64,000 nucleotides of DNA from Shewanella fodinae (lineage in GTDB: Bacteria; Pseudomonadota; Gammaproteobacteria; Enterobacterales; Shewanellaceae), in the NCBI RefSeq assembly GCF_014651955.1, contig NZ_BMXW01000014.1:342-64341 (forward strand), in the 5' to 3' direction. Position 1 is the first letter of the stretch; every line of letters begins with the position of its first letter. A model generated the notes under the pieces. The model had not been told where the DNA came from and did not search any database. It saw only the letters and a list, made by a program, of their open reading frames with translations. Made by a program: the position numbers and the translations under genes. Positions 1-8,796 of this stretch are shown piece by piece.

Positions 1-6
1 TCAGTG

Positions 7-24
7 AAAACTGGGGCCTTTTTG
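7..24 (+). terminator. Tail of an upstream terminator (possibly rRNA operon)
   Basis: The window opens with a GGGGCC stretch followed by five T's, which looks like the right arm and U-tract of a rho-independent terminator whose left arm is outside the window. In E. coli murB follows the rrnB operon, whose terminator has a similar ACTGGGCCTTT end, so an rRNA operon may end just upstream. This is inference from a half-structure only. Confidence 0.35.
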
Positions 25-109
25 CTTTCTATCGCTTTTCTCCCGTATTGATGCAAACCTTATGATCTGAGGTTACAATGCGTGCTTCTGTTTTCAGCTA
101 TTGGCTCTC

Positions 110-1132
110 ATGTCGCACAATCCGTTCTCTTTAAAATCCTATAACACCTTTGGACTGAATGTATCTTGTAAAGCATTCATTGACGTGACATCAGTTGCGG
201 AACTCATCCAATGTTGTCAGTTGCTGCAACAACAGGGCGAGCCTTTCCTCATCCTTGGTGGTGGGAGCAATGTGTTGCTGTTGGAAGACTATCTCGGCAC
301 CGTTATCCATATTGCGATAAAAGGGATAGAAGTTACCGAAGATACGGCATATTACTACTTGTCCGCCGCTGCCGGAGAGAGCTGGCATGGGTTGGTACAG
401 TTCTGTTTATCGAAAGGTATCGCTGGATTAGAGAATATGGCGCTGATCCCCGGCACAGTTGGGGCGGCTCCTATACAAAATGTAGGCGCTTACGGTTTGG
501 AGTTCGCGGCAGCCTGTGATTGGGTTGAGTACCTAGAACTACCAGAATGTCGTATCAAAAGATTACGTGCCGATGCCTGCGAGTTTGGCTACCGTGAATC
601 GATATTTAAGCAGCAATTGCGTAATACTGCGATTATCACGCGTGTTGGTATCAAGTTGCCGAAAGCTTGGAAGCCGATACTGAATTATGGTCCGTTAAAA
701 CATTTACCCGTGGACAGTGTTACGCCTCAGCAGATATATGACATCGTATGCCAAGTACGGCAGCAAAAATTGCCTGATCCTGCTGTACTCGGCAATGTTG
801 GTAGTTGCTTTAAGAATCCAGTAATAGACACTGATACCTACCAGCACTTAGCCGCTCGCTACCCAGATATAGTCGCTTACGAATTGCCGGACGGAAAGCT
901 GAAGATTGCAGCCGCTTGGTTGATTGATCAGGCCGGCTTAAAGGGGCAAACGTTTGGGGAGGTCATGGTACATGAAGGACAGCCCTTGGTGCTGGTAAAT
1001 TTGGGGCGAGCCAAAGGGGCTGACGTGGTACAAGCATTGAAAGCCGTTCGTGCCAAAGTACATCAAGTATTTGGGATAGTTATGGAGCCAGAGCCCCGAA
1101 CTTATGGGGCTTATGGGGAAAGGGGGATCTGA
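110..1132 (+). CDS. murB: UDP-N-acetylenolpyruvoylglucosamine reductase MurB
   Basis: Cytoplasmic FAD enzyme that reduces UDP-GlcNAc-enolpyruvate to UDP-MurNAc in peptidoglycan precursor synthesis. The 340 residues match the long type I MurB family. The N-terminal half has the FAD-binding LGGGSN motif and the IPGTVGAAPIQNVGAYG segment. The C-terminal part has the GSCFKNP motif, whose Ser is the catalytic proton donor in the family. ATG at 110 is preferred over an in-frame TTG nine bases upstream, giving an MSHNPF start; neither has a strong ribosome-binding site. The stop overlaps the birA start by one base (TGATG), so the two genes are translationally coupled. Confidence 0.95.
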   Translation: MSHNPFSLKSYNTFGLNVSCKAFIDVTSVAELIQCCQLLQQQGEPFLILGGGSNVLLLEDYLGTVIHIAIKGIEVTEDTAYYYLSAAAGESWHGLVQFCLSKGIAGLENMALIPGTVGAAPIQNVGAYGLEFAAACDWVEYLELPECRIKRLRADACEFGYRESIFKQQLRNTAIITRVGIKLPKAWKPILNYGPLKHLPVDSVTPQQIYDIVCQVRQQKLPDPAVLGNVGSCFKNPVIDTDTYQHLAARYPDIVAYELPDGKLKIAAAWLIDQAGLKGQTFGEVMVHEGQPLVLVNLGRAKGADVVQALKAVRAKVHQVFGIVMEPEPRTYGAYGERGI

Positions 1133-2094
1133 TGATATCAGGATCATGGCAACGTAAACGCGCTATTCTGGCTCGCTTAAACCAAGGAGAGTTTGTCTCT
1201 GGTGAGGCTCTAGCTGAGGTGCTGGGAGTATCCCGCGCTGCTGTTAGCAAGCACATCAATGCGCTTGCTGACTATGGAATAGATATTTGCAGTGTCAAAG
1301 GCAAGGGCTATAAGTTGTTTGACCCGGTATTCCTCATGGATGAGGCTAAGTTGCTCACCAATTGCCCCAATCGCTGTTTCTATTTTGATGAAATCCCCAG
1401 TACCAACGCTTTTTTGCTGCAATATACCGAAGAGTTACAGTGCGGCGACATCTGTATTGCGGAGTTTCAGTCGGCTGGGCGAGGCCGCCGAGGGCGCAAA
1501 TGGGTCTCACCTTATGGCAGCCATCTGTATTTCTCAATGTTCTGGCATCTACCTTTGGGAATGTCACAGGCGATGGGGCTAAGCTTGGTGGTTGCATGTT
1601 CATTGGTTAGCGTGTTGCAGCAGCTTGGCGCCGATAATATAGGTGTCAAATGGCCTAACGATATCTACTTTGAAAATCGCAAACTGGCAGGTGTACTGAT
1701 AGAGATGACTGGCACTGCTGACAGTGGTTGCAATCTGGTCATAGGTATTGGGGTGAATATCGCTATGCCTCAGCAGCAAGGCGAGCTGATCGAGCAACCC
1801 TGGAGCGATCTGCGACAGGTTATCAGCGATCCAGATAAGACTCTGTTGGCACTAACGCTACAACAGCAGTTACGCAAAGATCTCAAGCTGTTTGAGCAAA
1901 GTGGTTTAGCCGTCTTTACTGAACGTTGGCACGCTGCTGATATTTATTTGGGGCGTGAAGTACGCTTATTAGTTGGCAATGAAAGTGTGAGTGGCTGCTA
2001 TCAGGGAATAGACACTCAAGGTGGTGTCGTGCTGGATACCACCGATGGACTACAGCATTTTGTCGGTGGTGAGATCAGCCTACGGCAAGCCTGA
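1132..2094 (+). CDS. birA: Bifunctional biotin ligase / biotin operon repressor BirA
   Basis: Makes biotinyl-5'-AMP, transfers biotin to the carboxylase carrier protein, and in enteric bacteria represses the bio operon. In the 320 residues, an N-terminal winged helix (about 1-60, with GVSRAAVSKHINAL) is followed by the ligase domain carrying GRGRRGRKW, the biotinyl-AMP loop, and KWPNDIYF. A C-terminal SH3-like domain closes the protein. The HTH indicates the regulatory, two-function class. It overlaps murB by one base, with a GGGGGA ribosome-binding site inside murB. Its stop directly abuts the coaA stop on the other strand. Confidence 0.95.
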   Translation: MISGSWQRKRAILARLNQGEFVSGEALAEVLGVSRAAVSKHINALADYGIDICSVKGKGYKLFDPVFLMDEAKLLTNCPNRCFYFDEIPSTNAFLLQYTEELQCGDICIAEFQSAGRGRRGRKWVSPYGSHLYFSMFWHLPLGMSQAMGLSLVVACSLVSVLQQLGADNIGVKWPNDIYFENRKLAGVLIEMTGTADSGCNLVIGIGVNIAMPQQQGELIEQPWSDLRQVISDPDKTLLALTLQQQLRKDLKLFEQSGLAVFTERWHAADIYLGREVRLLVGNESVSGCYQGIDTQGGVVLDTTDGLQHFVGGEISLRQA

Positions 2095-3042
2095 TTACTT
2101 GCGCAATAATACTTGTTCCATGGCGTGATTTTTACCTTTTTTCAAGATCAAATGAGCCCGTTCGCGGGTGGGCTTAATATTGCTCCGCAGGTTAGGGCCG
2201 TTAATGGTATCCCAGACATGAGATGCCATTTTTGTTGCCTCGTCATCGGCTAAACTGGCAAAGTGATGAAAGTAGGATTTGGGATCGGCAAAGGCGCTGC
2301 TTCGAAACTGTAAAAAACGGTCGATATACCATTCCTTCAACCACTTTTCTTCGGCATCAACGTAGATAGAAAAATCCACAAAGTCCGAAACAAACGGGCG
2401 CTTGATACTCACCGGAGAGTCGAGCTCTGTCTGCAGCACATTTAGTCCCTCAAGGATCAGAATATCCGGCTGACGTACACTGATGGTTTGTTGTAGGCGA
2501 TCATAGGTTATATGGGAATACAGCGGTGCCTGCACTTCCTCAATACCAGATTTGATAGCAGAAACAAATTCTACTAACAGCTTCATATCGTAGCTTTCAG
2601 GAAAGCCTTTGCGTTGTAATAATCCACGGCGTTTAAGTTCGTCCAAGGGGTACAGAAAGCCATCGGTGGTGATCAGGTCAACCTTGGGATGTTCCGGCCA
2701 GTGACTTAACAGCGCCTGAAGGATACGGGCAGTGGTGCTTTTACCCACGGCCACACTGCCTGCAATACTGATGATGTATGTACTCTTGGCTGCCTGTTGC
2801 CCAAGAAACTGATTCAGCACGACACCGCGTTGCTGTTTCGCCTTCACAATCAGATTTAATAACCGGCTCAAGGGCAGATAGATATCAGTGACTTCCGATA
2901 ATGATATCTTCTCATTGATGCCGCGTAATTCGCTCAGATCAGCTTCAGTTAGGGTCAATGGTACTGCATCGCGCAGTTGTGCCCACGAATTGCGATTAAA
3001 AGGCATATAAAGTGCCTGCTGAATGGTATTTGACAGTGACAT
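2095..3042 (-). CDS. coaA: Pantothenate kinase, type I (CoaA)
   Basis: Phosphorylates pantothenate, the first and feedback-controlled step of coenzyme A synthesis, in the cytoplasm. The 315 residues are the usual length for type I CoaA. The Walker A motif GSVAVGKST lies near residue 95, followed by TTDGFLYP and the RKGFPESYD segment typical of the family. The gene converges on birA with no spacing: the two stop codons are adjacent, leaving no room for a terminator between them. Confidence 0.95.
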   Translation of the reverse strand: MSLSNTIQQALYMPFNRNSWAQLRDAVPLTLTEADLSELRGINEKISLSEVTDIYLPLSRLLNLIVKAKQQRGVVLNQFLGQQAAKSTYIISIAGSVAVGKSTTARILQALLSHWPEHPKVDLITTDGFLYPLDELKRRGLLQRKGFPESYDMKLLVEFVSAIKSGIEEVQAPLYSHITYDRLQQTISVRQPDILILEGLNVLQTELDSPVSIKRPFVSDFVDFSIYVDAEEKWLKEWYIDRFLQFRSSAFADPKSYFHHFASLADDEATKMASHVWDTINGPNLRSNIKPTRERAHLILKKGKNHAMEQVLLRK

Positions 3043-3239
3043 CTGATCCCCTTATCCAAGGACAGGCACAGTACACCATGCAAAATTGTTCAACAATAAA
3101 AATATTGTGTAGCTGCGGTTTAGCGGCCACTTCGGTTGATGGATGTCGACAGCCTTTCAGACAGACAAATTGTTATTGCAGGTCTTCGGCCAAAAAAACG
3201 GCGTTTGAGTGATTTTTTCTGAATTTTACTAATTTTATG

Positions 3240-3268
3240 TTGCACTCGGAGCGACATTTACCTAATAT
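3240..3268 (+). promoter_or_regulatory. Sigma-70 promoter of the tRNA-tufB operon
   Basis: TTGCAC (3240-3245) and TAATAT (3263-3268) are separated by exactly 17 bp and preceded by an AT-rich, UP-element-like tract. A GC-rich CCGCTACC follows the -10, the kind of discriminator seen in stringently controlled stable-RNA promoters. The first tRNA begins 18 bp downstream of the -10. Confidence 0.75.
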
Positions 3269-3285
3269 CCGCTACCGAAATGAAT

Positions 3286-3361
<76 letters not shown>

Positions 3362-3367
3362 TTCATT

Positions 3368-3452
<85 letters not shown>

Positions 3453-3487
3453 TTTTTAAAGGTAAATAGATAGCCTAGGTTAGGTGC

Positions 3488-3561
3488 GCGGGTATCGTAT
3501 AATGGTAATACTCCAGCCTTCCAAGCTGATAACGCGGGTTCGATTCCCGCTACCCGCTCCA
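3488..3561 (+). tRNA. tRNA-Gly (anticodon TCC)
   Basis: A 74-nt tRNA with an encoded CCA. The acceptor GCGGGTA pairs with TACCCGC and the anticodon loop CTTCCAA gives TCC. The body closely resembles E. coli glyT, including the GTATAATGG D-arm. Confidence 0.96.
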
Positions 3562-3568
3562 AAATCAT

Positions 3569-3644
<76 letters not shown>

Positions 3645-3761
3645 GCCTTCCTGGAAAGCCAATCTGTTGCCGTGTAAGATAGACGTTCGACGCGTGTTGC
3701 GTCGGACTTTTTCATTATGTACTGGTTTCACCCCCAAACAATCTTAGATTGAGGCAATACC

Positions 3762-4946
3762 ATGTCTAAAGCTAAATTTGAACGTAGTAAACCCCACGTA
3801 AACGTGGGTACCATTGGCCACGTTGACCATGGTAAAACCACTCTGACTGCAGCTATCACAACTGTATTGGCCAAGACTTACGGCGGTGAAGCAAAAGATT
3901 TCGCGGCAATCGATAACGCCCCAGAAGAGCGTGAACGTGGTATTACCATCAACACCTCTCACGTAGAGTACGACACTCCAACTCGTCACTACGCACACGT
4001 AGACTGCCCAGGGCACGCTGACTATGTAAAAAACATGATCACCGGTGCCGCGCAGATGGACGGCGCGATCCTGGTAGTGGCTGCGACTGACGGCCCAATG
4101 CCACAGACTCGCGAACACATCCTGTTGTCTCGTCAGGTAGGCGTACCTTACATCATCGTATTCATGAACAAATGTGACATGGTAGATGATGAAGAGTTGC
4201 TGGAACTGGTAGAGATGGAAGTGCGTGAACTGTTGTCAGAATACGACTTCCCAGGCGATGACCTGCCAGTTATTCAGGGTTCAGCCCTGAAAGCACTGGA
4301 AGGTGAACCAGAGTGGGAAGCGAAGATCATCGAACTGGCAGAAGCCCTGGACACTTACATTCCAGAACCAGTACGTGACATCGACCACCCATTCCTGCTG
4401 CCAATCGAAGACGTATTCTCAATCTCCGGTCGTGGTACAGTAGTAACAGGTCGTGTAGAACGCGGTATCATCCGTGTAGGTGACGAAGTCGAAATCGTGG
4501 GTATCCACGACACCACTAAGACCACCTGTACTGGTGTTGAAATGTTCCGCAAACTGCTGGACGAAGGCCGTGCTGGTGAAAACGTAGGTGTACTGCTGCG
4601 TGGTACTAAACGTGATGAAGTGGAACGTGGTCAAGTACTTGCTAAACCAGGCACAATCACTCCACACACCAAGTTCGAATCAGAAGTGTACGTACTGTCA
4701 AAAGAAGAAGGTGGTCGTCATACTCCATTCTTCAAAGGCTACCGTCCACAGTTCTACTTCCGTACAACTGACGTGACCGGTACCATCGAACTGCCAGAAG
4801 GCGTAGAAATGGTAATGCCAGGCGACAACATCAAGATGGTAGTGACGTTGATCTGCCCAATCGCGATGGATGAAGGTCTGCGTTTTGCGATCCGTGAAGG
4901 TGGCCGCACAGTAGGCGCCGGCGTGGTAGCGAAGATCATCGCCTAA
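3762..4946 (+). CDS. tufB: Elongation factor Tu, first copy
   Basis: GTPase that delivers aminoacyl-tRNA to the ribosomal A site. The 394 residues show G1 GHVDHGKT, G3 DCPGH and G4 NKCD, followed by two beta-barrel domains. The ATG start is preceded by a weak GAGG. The gene is cotranscribed with the four upstream tRNAs, as in enteric tufB. Its protein is identical by eye to the second copy at 20475-21659, with about 17 synonymous nucleotide differences between the genes. Confidence 0.98.
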   Translation: MSKAKFERSKPHVNVGTIGHVDHGKTTLTAAITTVLAKTYGGEAKDFAAIDNAPEERERGITINTSHVEYDTPTRHYAHVDCPGHADYVKNMITGAAQMDGAILVVAATDGPMPQTREHILLSRQVGVPYIIVFMNKCDMVDDEELLELVEMEVRELLSEYDFPGDDLPVIQGSALKALEGEPEWEAKIIELAEALDTYIPEPVRDIDHPFLLPIEDVFSISGRGTVVTGRVERGIIRVGDEVEIVGIHDTTKTTCTGVEMFRKLLDEGRAGENVGVLLRGTKRDEVERGQVLAKPGTITPHTKFESEVYVLSKEEGGRHTPFFKGYRPQFYFRTTDVTGTIELPEGVEMVMPGDNIKMVVTLICPIAMDEGLRFAIREGGRTVGAGVVAKIIA

Positions 4947-4964
4947 TCAGGTCGAGATGGATGG

Positions 4965-4988
4965 AAAAGGAAGCTTCGGCTTCCTTTT
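4965..4988 (+). terminator. Rho-independent terminator after tufB
   Basis: Stem GGAAGC, loop TTCG, stem GCTTCC (4969-4984), then a run of six T's. The same hairpin and about 20 bases before it also follow the second tuf gene. Confidence 0.9.
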
Positions 4989-5037
4989 TTGTTTCATTAC
5001 CGACGATGAATTTTGCGATATCAAACAACCTGTGTCC

Positions 5038-5066
5038 TTGATCGGATAAGGGATTAAGCATACAAT
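5038..5066 (+). promoter_or_regulatory. Sigma-70 promoter for secE-nusG
   Basis: TTGATC (5038-5043) and TACAAT (5061-5066) with a 17-bp spacer lie downstream of the tufB terminator and 120 bp before secE. A long untranslated leader would result. Confidence 0.6.
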
Positions 5067-5188
5067 CTATGGCCGATTTTTTGAGCCTGAAATAGGCAGT
5101 GCCTCAAAATATATTGGGGATATAACTGGGCTTACAGAATTCTGACAGGCCCTTATGCTCGGGTCGCAATGAGTAACGGAATTAACCG

Positions 5189-5560
5189 ATGACAACAAAT
5201 ACCGAAAACCAGGGCCATTCTCTGGATATTCTTAAGTGGGTGATCACTATTGTGCTGCTGGCTGTTGCTATTGTCGGCAACCATTATTACAGCGATGCCA
5301 GCGTAGTGGTAAGGGCCCTCGGCGTGATCGTACTGTTTGCCATTGCAGGCTTTGTTGCACTGCAGACAACCAAAGGCAAACTAGCTCTGGCTTTTGCTAA
5401 AGAATCGCAGATTGAAGTCCGTAAAGTGGTGTGGCCTACTCGACAGGAAGCGCTCAATACGACCTTTATTGTATTGATTGCCACCGGTGTGTTGGCCATC
5501 ATCCTGTGGGGCCTAGATGCAGCCCTGTTGAAAATTGTCAACCTTATTACTGGCGTATAG
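5189..5560 (+). CDS. secE: Preprotein translocase subunit SecE
   Basis: Inner-membrane clamp subunit of the SecYEG channel. The 123 residues contain three predicted membrane segments (about 16-36, 44-62 and 92-112), the long form found in gammaproteobacteria. Before the third segment is the conserved amphipathic segment [17 protein letters not shown]. It forms an operon with nusG eight bases downstream, the universal secE-nusG pair. Confidence 0.95.
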   Translation: MTTNTENQGHSLDILKWVITIVLLAVAIVGNHYYSDASVVVRALGVIVLFAIAGFVALQTTKGKLALAFAKESQIEVRKVVWPTRQEALNTTFIVLIATGVLAIILWGLDAALLKIVNLITGV

Positions 5561-5568
5561 GCTTTCTC

Positions 5569-6120
5569 ATGACAGAAGCGAATGAAGCTAAAAAAAGGTG
5601 GTATGTCGTACAGGCTTTTTCTGGTTATGAAGGCCGGGTGTGCAAATCACTGATTGAACATATCAAAATGCACGGTATGGAAAAGTACTTCGGTGAAGTG
5701 CTGGTGCCTACTGAAGAAGTAGTAGAAATGCGCGGCGGACAGCGTCGTAAAAGCGAACGCAAGTTTTTCCCGGGATATGTGCTGGTTCAGATGGAAATGA
5801 ACGATGAATCTTGGCACCTGGTGAAAAGTATTCCACGGGTAATGGGCTTTATTGGTGGTACCTCTGACCGTCCGGCCCCGATTTCCGATAAAGAAGCCGA
5901 CGCAATTCTGCGCCGCTTGCAGGAAACCACCGATTCTCCGACTCATCGTGTTATGTACGAACCTGGCGAAGTGGTTCGGGTTACCGATGGGCCGTTTGCT
6001 GACTTCAATGGTACTGTTGAAGAAGTGGATTATGACAAGAGCCGCGTAAAAGTGTCTGTCATGATCTTCGGCCGTTCTACTCCAGTAGAACTTGACTTTA
6101 ATCAGGTTGAGAAAAGCTGA
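5569..6120 (+). CDS. nusG: Transcription antitermination factor NusG
   Basis: Binds the RNA polymerase clamp to suppress pausing and couples transcription to Rho or to ribosomal protein S10. It has an N-terminal NGN domain ([12 protein letters not shown], then [10 protein letters not shown]) and a C-terminal KOW domain ([22 protein letters not shown]). The ATG at 5569 gives 183 residues, the expected length. An upstream in-frame ATG inside secE was rejected because it would add an unrelated 46-residue extension. Confidence 0.96.
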   Translation: MTEANEAKKRWYVVQAFSGYEGRVCKSLIEHIKMHGMEKYFGEVLVPTEEVVEMRGGQRRKSERKFFPGYVLVQMEMNDESWHLVKSIPRVMGFIGGTSDRPAPISDKEADAILRRLQETTDSPTHRVMYEPGEVVRVTDGPFADFNGTVEEVDYDKSRVKVSVMIFGRSTPVELDFNQVEKS

Positions 6121-6142
6121 TTAAATTAACGACAAAATCCGT

Positions 6143-6183
6143 TTGGCAACGGGTGTGGATTTCTATATAATCCGCACCCGTTG
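6143..6183 (+). promoter_or_regulatory. rplK promoter embedded in an inverted repeat
   Basis: TTGGCA (6143-6148) and TATAAT (6166-6171) are 17 bp apart, a strong sigma-70 match. The same DNA forms a 13-bp inverted repeat (6147-6159 with 6171-6183, one mismatch) whose arm is followed by GTTTTC, resembling a terminator for nusG. Promoter and hairpin thus share bases. The 59-base leader that follows is where L1 protein represses this operon in E. coli; I did not model an L1 site. Confidence 0.7.
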
Positions 6184-6242
6184 TTTTCGGGGAGCCCTGT
6201 GCGTGTTGTACGGGCGTTTGAACCCAAACTGAGGAAAATCAG

Positions 6243-6671
6243 ATGGCTAAGAAAATTGAAGCTTATATTAAGCTGCAAGTAAAATCAGGCTCTGCCAACC
6301 CTTCACCACCAGTTGGTCCGGCACTGGGTCAGAAAGGTGTGAACATCATGGAATTCTGTAAAGCGTTTAACGCCCGTACAGAAAAAATGGAAAAGGGCAT
6401 GCCTATCCCAGTAGTGATCACTGTATACAGCGATCGCTCATTCACTTTCGAAACCAAGACACCTCCAGCATCATTCTTGCTGAAGCAAGCTGCAGGCCTG
6501 AAATCAGGTTCCAGCCGTCCTAATACTCAGAAAGTGGGTACTATCAAACGCGCTAAAGTTCAGGAAATTGCTGAACTGAAAGCTGTCGACATGACTGGTG
6601 CTGACGTTGAAGCGATGACTCGCTCAATCGAAGGTACTGCTCGTTCCATGGGTTTGGTAGTAGAGGATTAA
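6243..6671 (+). CDS. rplK: 50S ribosomal protein L11
   Basis: Forms the GTPase-associated centre with 23S rRNA and is needed for RelA activation and for thiostrepton binding. The 142 residues are the usual length. The proline-rich [20 protein letters not shown] segment of the N-terminal domain (around residue 20) and the C-terminal rRNA-binding domain with [12 protein letters not shown] are intact. It is separated from rplA by four bases in a two-gene operon. Confidence 0.97.
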   Translation: MAKKIEAYIKLQVKSGSANPSPPVGPALGQKGVNIMEFCKAFNARTEKMEKGMPIPVVITVYSDRSFTFETKTPPASFLLKQAAGLKSGSSRPNTQKVGTIKRAKVQEIAELKAVDMTGADVEAMTRSIEGTARSMGLVVED

Positions 6672-6675
6672 TACA

Positions 6676-7380
6676 ATGGCAAAGTTGACTAAACGCATGC
6701 GCGTTATCCGCGAAAAAGTGGAAGCTACCAAAGCATACGACATCAATGAAGCACTGGCGCTGTTGAAAGAACTGGCGACTGCTAAATTCGTTGAAAGTGT
6801 AGACGTTGCCGTTAACCTGGGCGTTGACCCCCGTAAATCTGATCAGAACGTGCGTGGTGCTATTGTACTGCCTCACGGTACTGGTCGTGACGTTCGCGTT
6901 GCCGTATTTACTCAGGGTGCTAATGCTGAAGCTGCCAAAGAAGCCGGTGCTGAACTGGTGGGTATGGACGACTTGGCTGCCCAGGTAAAAGCCGGTGAAA
7001 TGAACTTCGACGTAGTAATTGCTTCTCCAGATGCGATGCGCGTTGTTGGTCAGTTAGGTCAGATCCTCGGCCCCCGTGGTTTGATGCCTAACCCTAAAAC
7101 TGGCACTGTGACTCCTAACGTTGCTGAAGCCGTTAAGAACGCTAAAGCCGGCCAGGTCCGTTATCGTAACGATAAGAACGGTATTATCCATACCACTATC
7201 GGTAAAGCTGACTTTGAACCTGTCAAGCTGAAAGAAAACCTTGAAGCACTGATGATAGCGCTGAAGAAGGCTAAGCCTGCTGCTGCGAAAGGCCAGTACA
7301 TCAAGAAGATCACCGTATCCACTACCATGGGTGCCGGTGTTGCTGTTGACCAGAACACTCTGGATACAACTGCTGCTTAA
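6676..7380 (+). CDS. rplA: 50S ribosomal protein L1
   Basis: Builds the mobile L1 stalk that guides deacylated tRNA out of the E site. In many bacteria it represses its own L11-L1 mRNA. The 234 residues include [16 protein letters not shown], the conserved RNA-binding loop of domain II. The next promoter overlaps its stop codon. Confidence 0.97.
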   Translation: MAKLTKRMRVIREKVEATKAYDINEALALLKELATAKFVESVDVAVNLGVDPRKSDQNVRGAIVLPHGTGRDVRVAVFTQGANAEAAKEAGAELVGMDDLAAQVKAGEMNFDVVIASPDAMRVVGQLGQILGPRGLMPNPKTGTVTPNVAEAVKNAKAGQVRYRNDKNGIIHTTIGKADFEPVKLKENLEALMIALKKAKPAAAKGQYIKKITVSTTMGAGVAVDQNTLDTTAA

Positions 7381-7381
7381 T

Positions 7382-7410
7382 TTTACAAAATGCGCTCATT
7401 AGCCTATAAT
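7382..7410 (+). promoter_or_regulatory. Promoter of the rplJL-rpoBC operon
   Basis: TTTACA (7382-7387), 17 bp, TATAAT (7405-7410). The -35 begins two bases after the rplA stop, so the strong L10 promoter lies directly at the end of rplA, as in E. coli. Confidence 0.8.
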
Positions 7411-7625
7411 GCGCGCACTTTGTGGGTTGGAGCCCGATTTTCGGGCTTCCGTCCAAGACCGCAGGTGTCTCTTAGTTAAGATACTTAATTTCCTGCGTAG
7501 ACGGTGTCAGGCCCCAGATAGATTTGTTCTGCTGGATTATCTGCACCGTAAGTAACTGAACAGATTTCTGTTCAGTAAGGTAAACGCTAGGGGAAACCCT
7601 AGGTAGAATCCAGGAGTAAAGCCCA
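7411..7625 (+). ncRNA. L10 leader, autoregulatory mRNA region
   Basis: A 215-base untranslated leader before rplJ. It contains a stable hairpin AGCCCGA/TCGGGCT (7431-7448) and further paired segments such as GGGAAACCC near the start codon. In gammaproteobacteria the L10-L7/L12 complex binds this leader and represses translation. Position and length fit; the kink-turn itself was not drawn. Confidence 0.6.
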
Positions 7626-8126
7626 ATGGCATTAAGACTCGAAGACAAACAAGCGATTGTTGCTGAAGTCAACGAAGCTGCCAAAGGTGCGCTGTCTGCA
7701 GTTGTTGCGGATTCCCGCGGCGTAACTGTAGGCGCCATGACCACACTGCGTAAGGCCGCTCGTGCTAATGGTGTATATGTACGCGTAGTACGTAACACTC
7801 TGGCTCGTCGCGCTGTTGAAGGTACTGCTTTTGAGTGCCTTGGCGAAGTGTTCTCTGGCCCAACTTTGATTGCTTTCTCTAACGAGCACCCAGGTGCTGC
7901 CGCTCGTCTGTTAAAGGACTTTGCGAAAGAGCAGGCTAATTTCGAAGTTAAAGGCGCAGCTTTTGAAGGGGAGTTCATCCCTGCAGCTGACATTGATCGT
8001 TTGGCAAAACTGCCGACTTACGAAGAAGCACTGGCACGGTTGATGATGACTTTGAAAGAAGCATCTGCCGGCAAGTTCGTTCGTACACTGGCTGCGCTAC
8101 GCGATCAAAAACAAGAAGCAGCCTAA
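7626..8126 (+). CDS. rplJ: 50S ribosomal protein L10
   Basis: Anchors L7/L12 dimers to the 23S rRNA at the stalk base and, as the L10-L12 complex, autoregulates its mRNA. The 166 residues carry the N-terminal RNA-binding domain ([22 protein letters not shown]) and the C-terminal helix that binds L12 dimers. The start ATG follows a good AGGAG. rplL lies 54 bases downstream. Confidence 0.96.
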   Translation: MALRLEDKQAIVAEVNEAAKGALSAVVADSRGVTVGAMTTLRKAARANGVYVRVVRNTLARRAVEGTAFECLGEVFSGPTLIAFSNEHPGAAARLLKDFAKEQANFEVKGAAFEGEFIPAADIDRLAKLPTYEEALARLMMTLKEASAGKFVRTLAALRDQKQEAA

Positions 8127-8180
8127 TTATTGGCTTGCTGCTTAACCGAATTGAATTCAGAACAATAGGAAATATTTCTT

Positions 8181-8552
8181 ATGTCTATCACTAAAGACCA
8201 AATCCTTGAAGCCTTTGCAGCAATGTCTGTAATGGAAGTTGTTGAACTGATCGAAGCAATGGAAGAGAAGTTCGGCGTTTCTGCCGCTGCTGCCGTTGTG
8301 TCTGGTGGCGCTGGTGAAGCTGCTGCTGCAGTTGAAGAAAAAACCGAATTTGACGTCGTTATGACTTCTCACGGCGAAAACAAAGTAGCTGTAATTAAAG
8401 CCGTACGTGGCGCAACTGGTCTGGGTCTGAAAGAAGCCAAAGCAATGGCTGAATCTGCCCCTGTAGCAGTTAAAGAAGGTGTCTCTAAAGACGAAGCTGA
8501 AGCTCTGAAGAAAGAGCTGGAAGAAGCTGGCGCTACTGTAGAGATCAAGTAA
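8181..8552 (+). CDS. rplL: 50S ribosomal protein L7/L12
   Basis: The multicopy flexible stalk protein that recruits and stimulates the translational GTPases. Its 123 residues comprise an N-terminal dimerisation helix pair, an Ala/Gly-rich hinge (about residues 35-52) and a C-terminal factor-binding domain with [15 protein letters not shown]. Acidic composition and length are typical. Confidence 0.96.
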   Translation: MSITKDQILEAFAAMSVMEVVELIEAMEEKFGVSAAAAVVSGGAGEAAAAVEEKTEFDVVMTSHGENKVAVIKAVRGATGLGLKEAKAMAESAPVAVKEGVSKDEAEALKKELEEAGATVEIK

Positions 8553-8596
8553 GTTATATACTGACTTACTCCCATCCGGCCGTTAAATCCGGGTGT

Positions 8597-8627
8597 AGGC
8601 TGGCGGTTTTTTGACCGTCGGCCTTTT
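8597..8627 (+). terminator. Attenuator between rplL and rpoB
   Basis: A 10-bp stem with two G-U pairs (8598-8607 with 8614-8623) around a T-rich loop, followed by six T's. E. coli has a partial terminator and an RNase III site at the same place, which lower rpoBC expression relative to the ribosomal genes. The remaining 170 bases up to rpoB hold no gene. Confidence 0.75.
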
Positions 8628-8796
8628 TTGCGCTGTAGGCGCCGATGATTTTTTCACCGTGAAATCGTTCGTATAAGTGCAGTTCCTAGCAGTGATTATT
8701 GGTTAGGTTCTTGCCACAAATCGGTGATGGGCAAACGTGCTGGATTAACCCTGTGTTGGTTCAGTCTTGGTCACATCTCGCAAGCAGAGGAAACCC

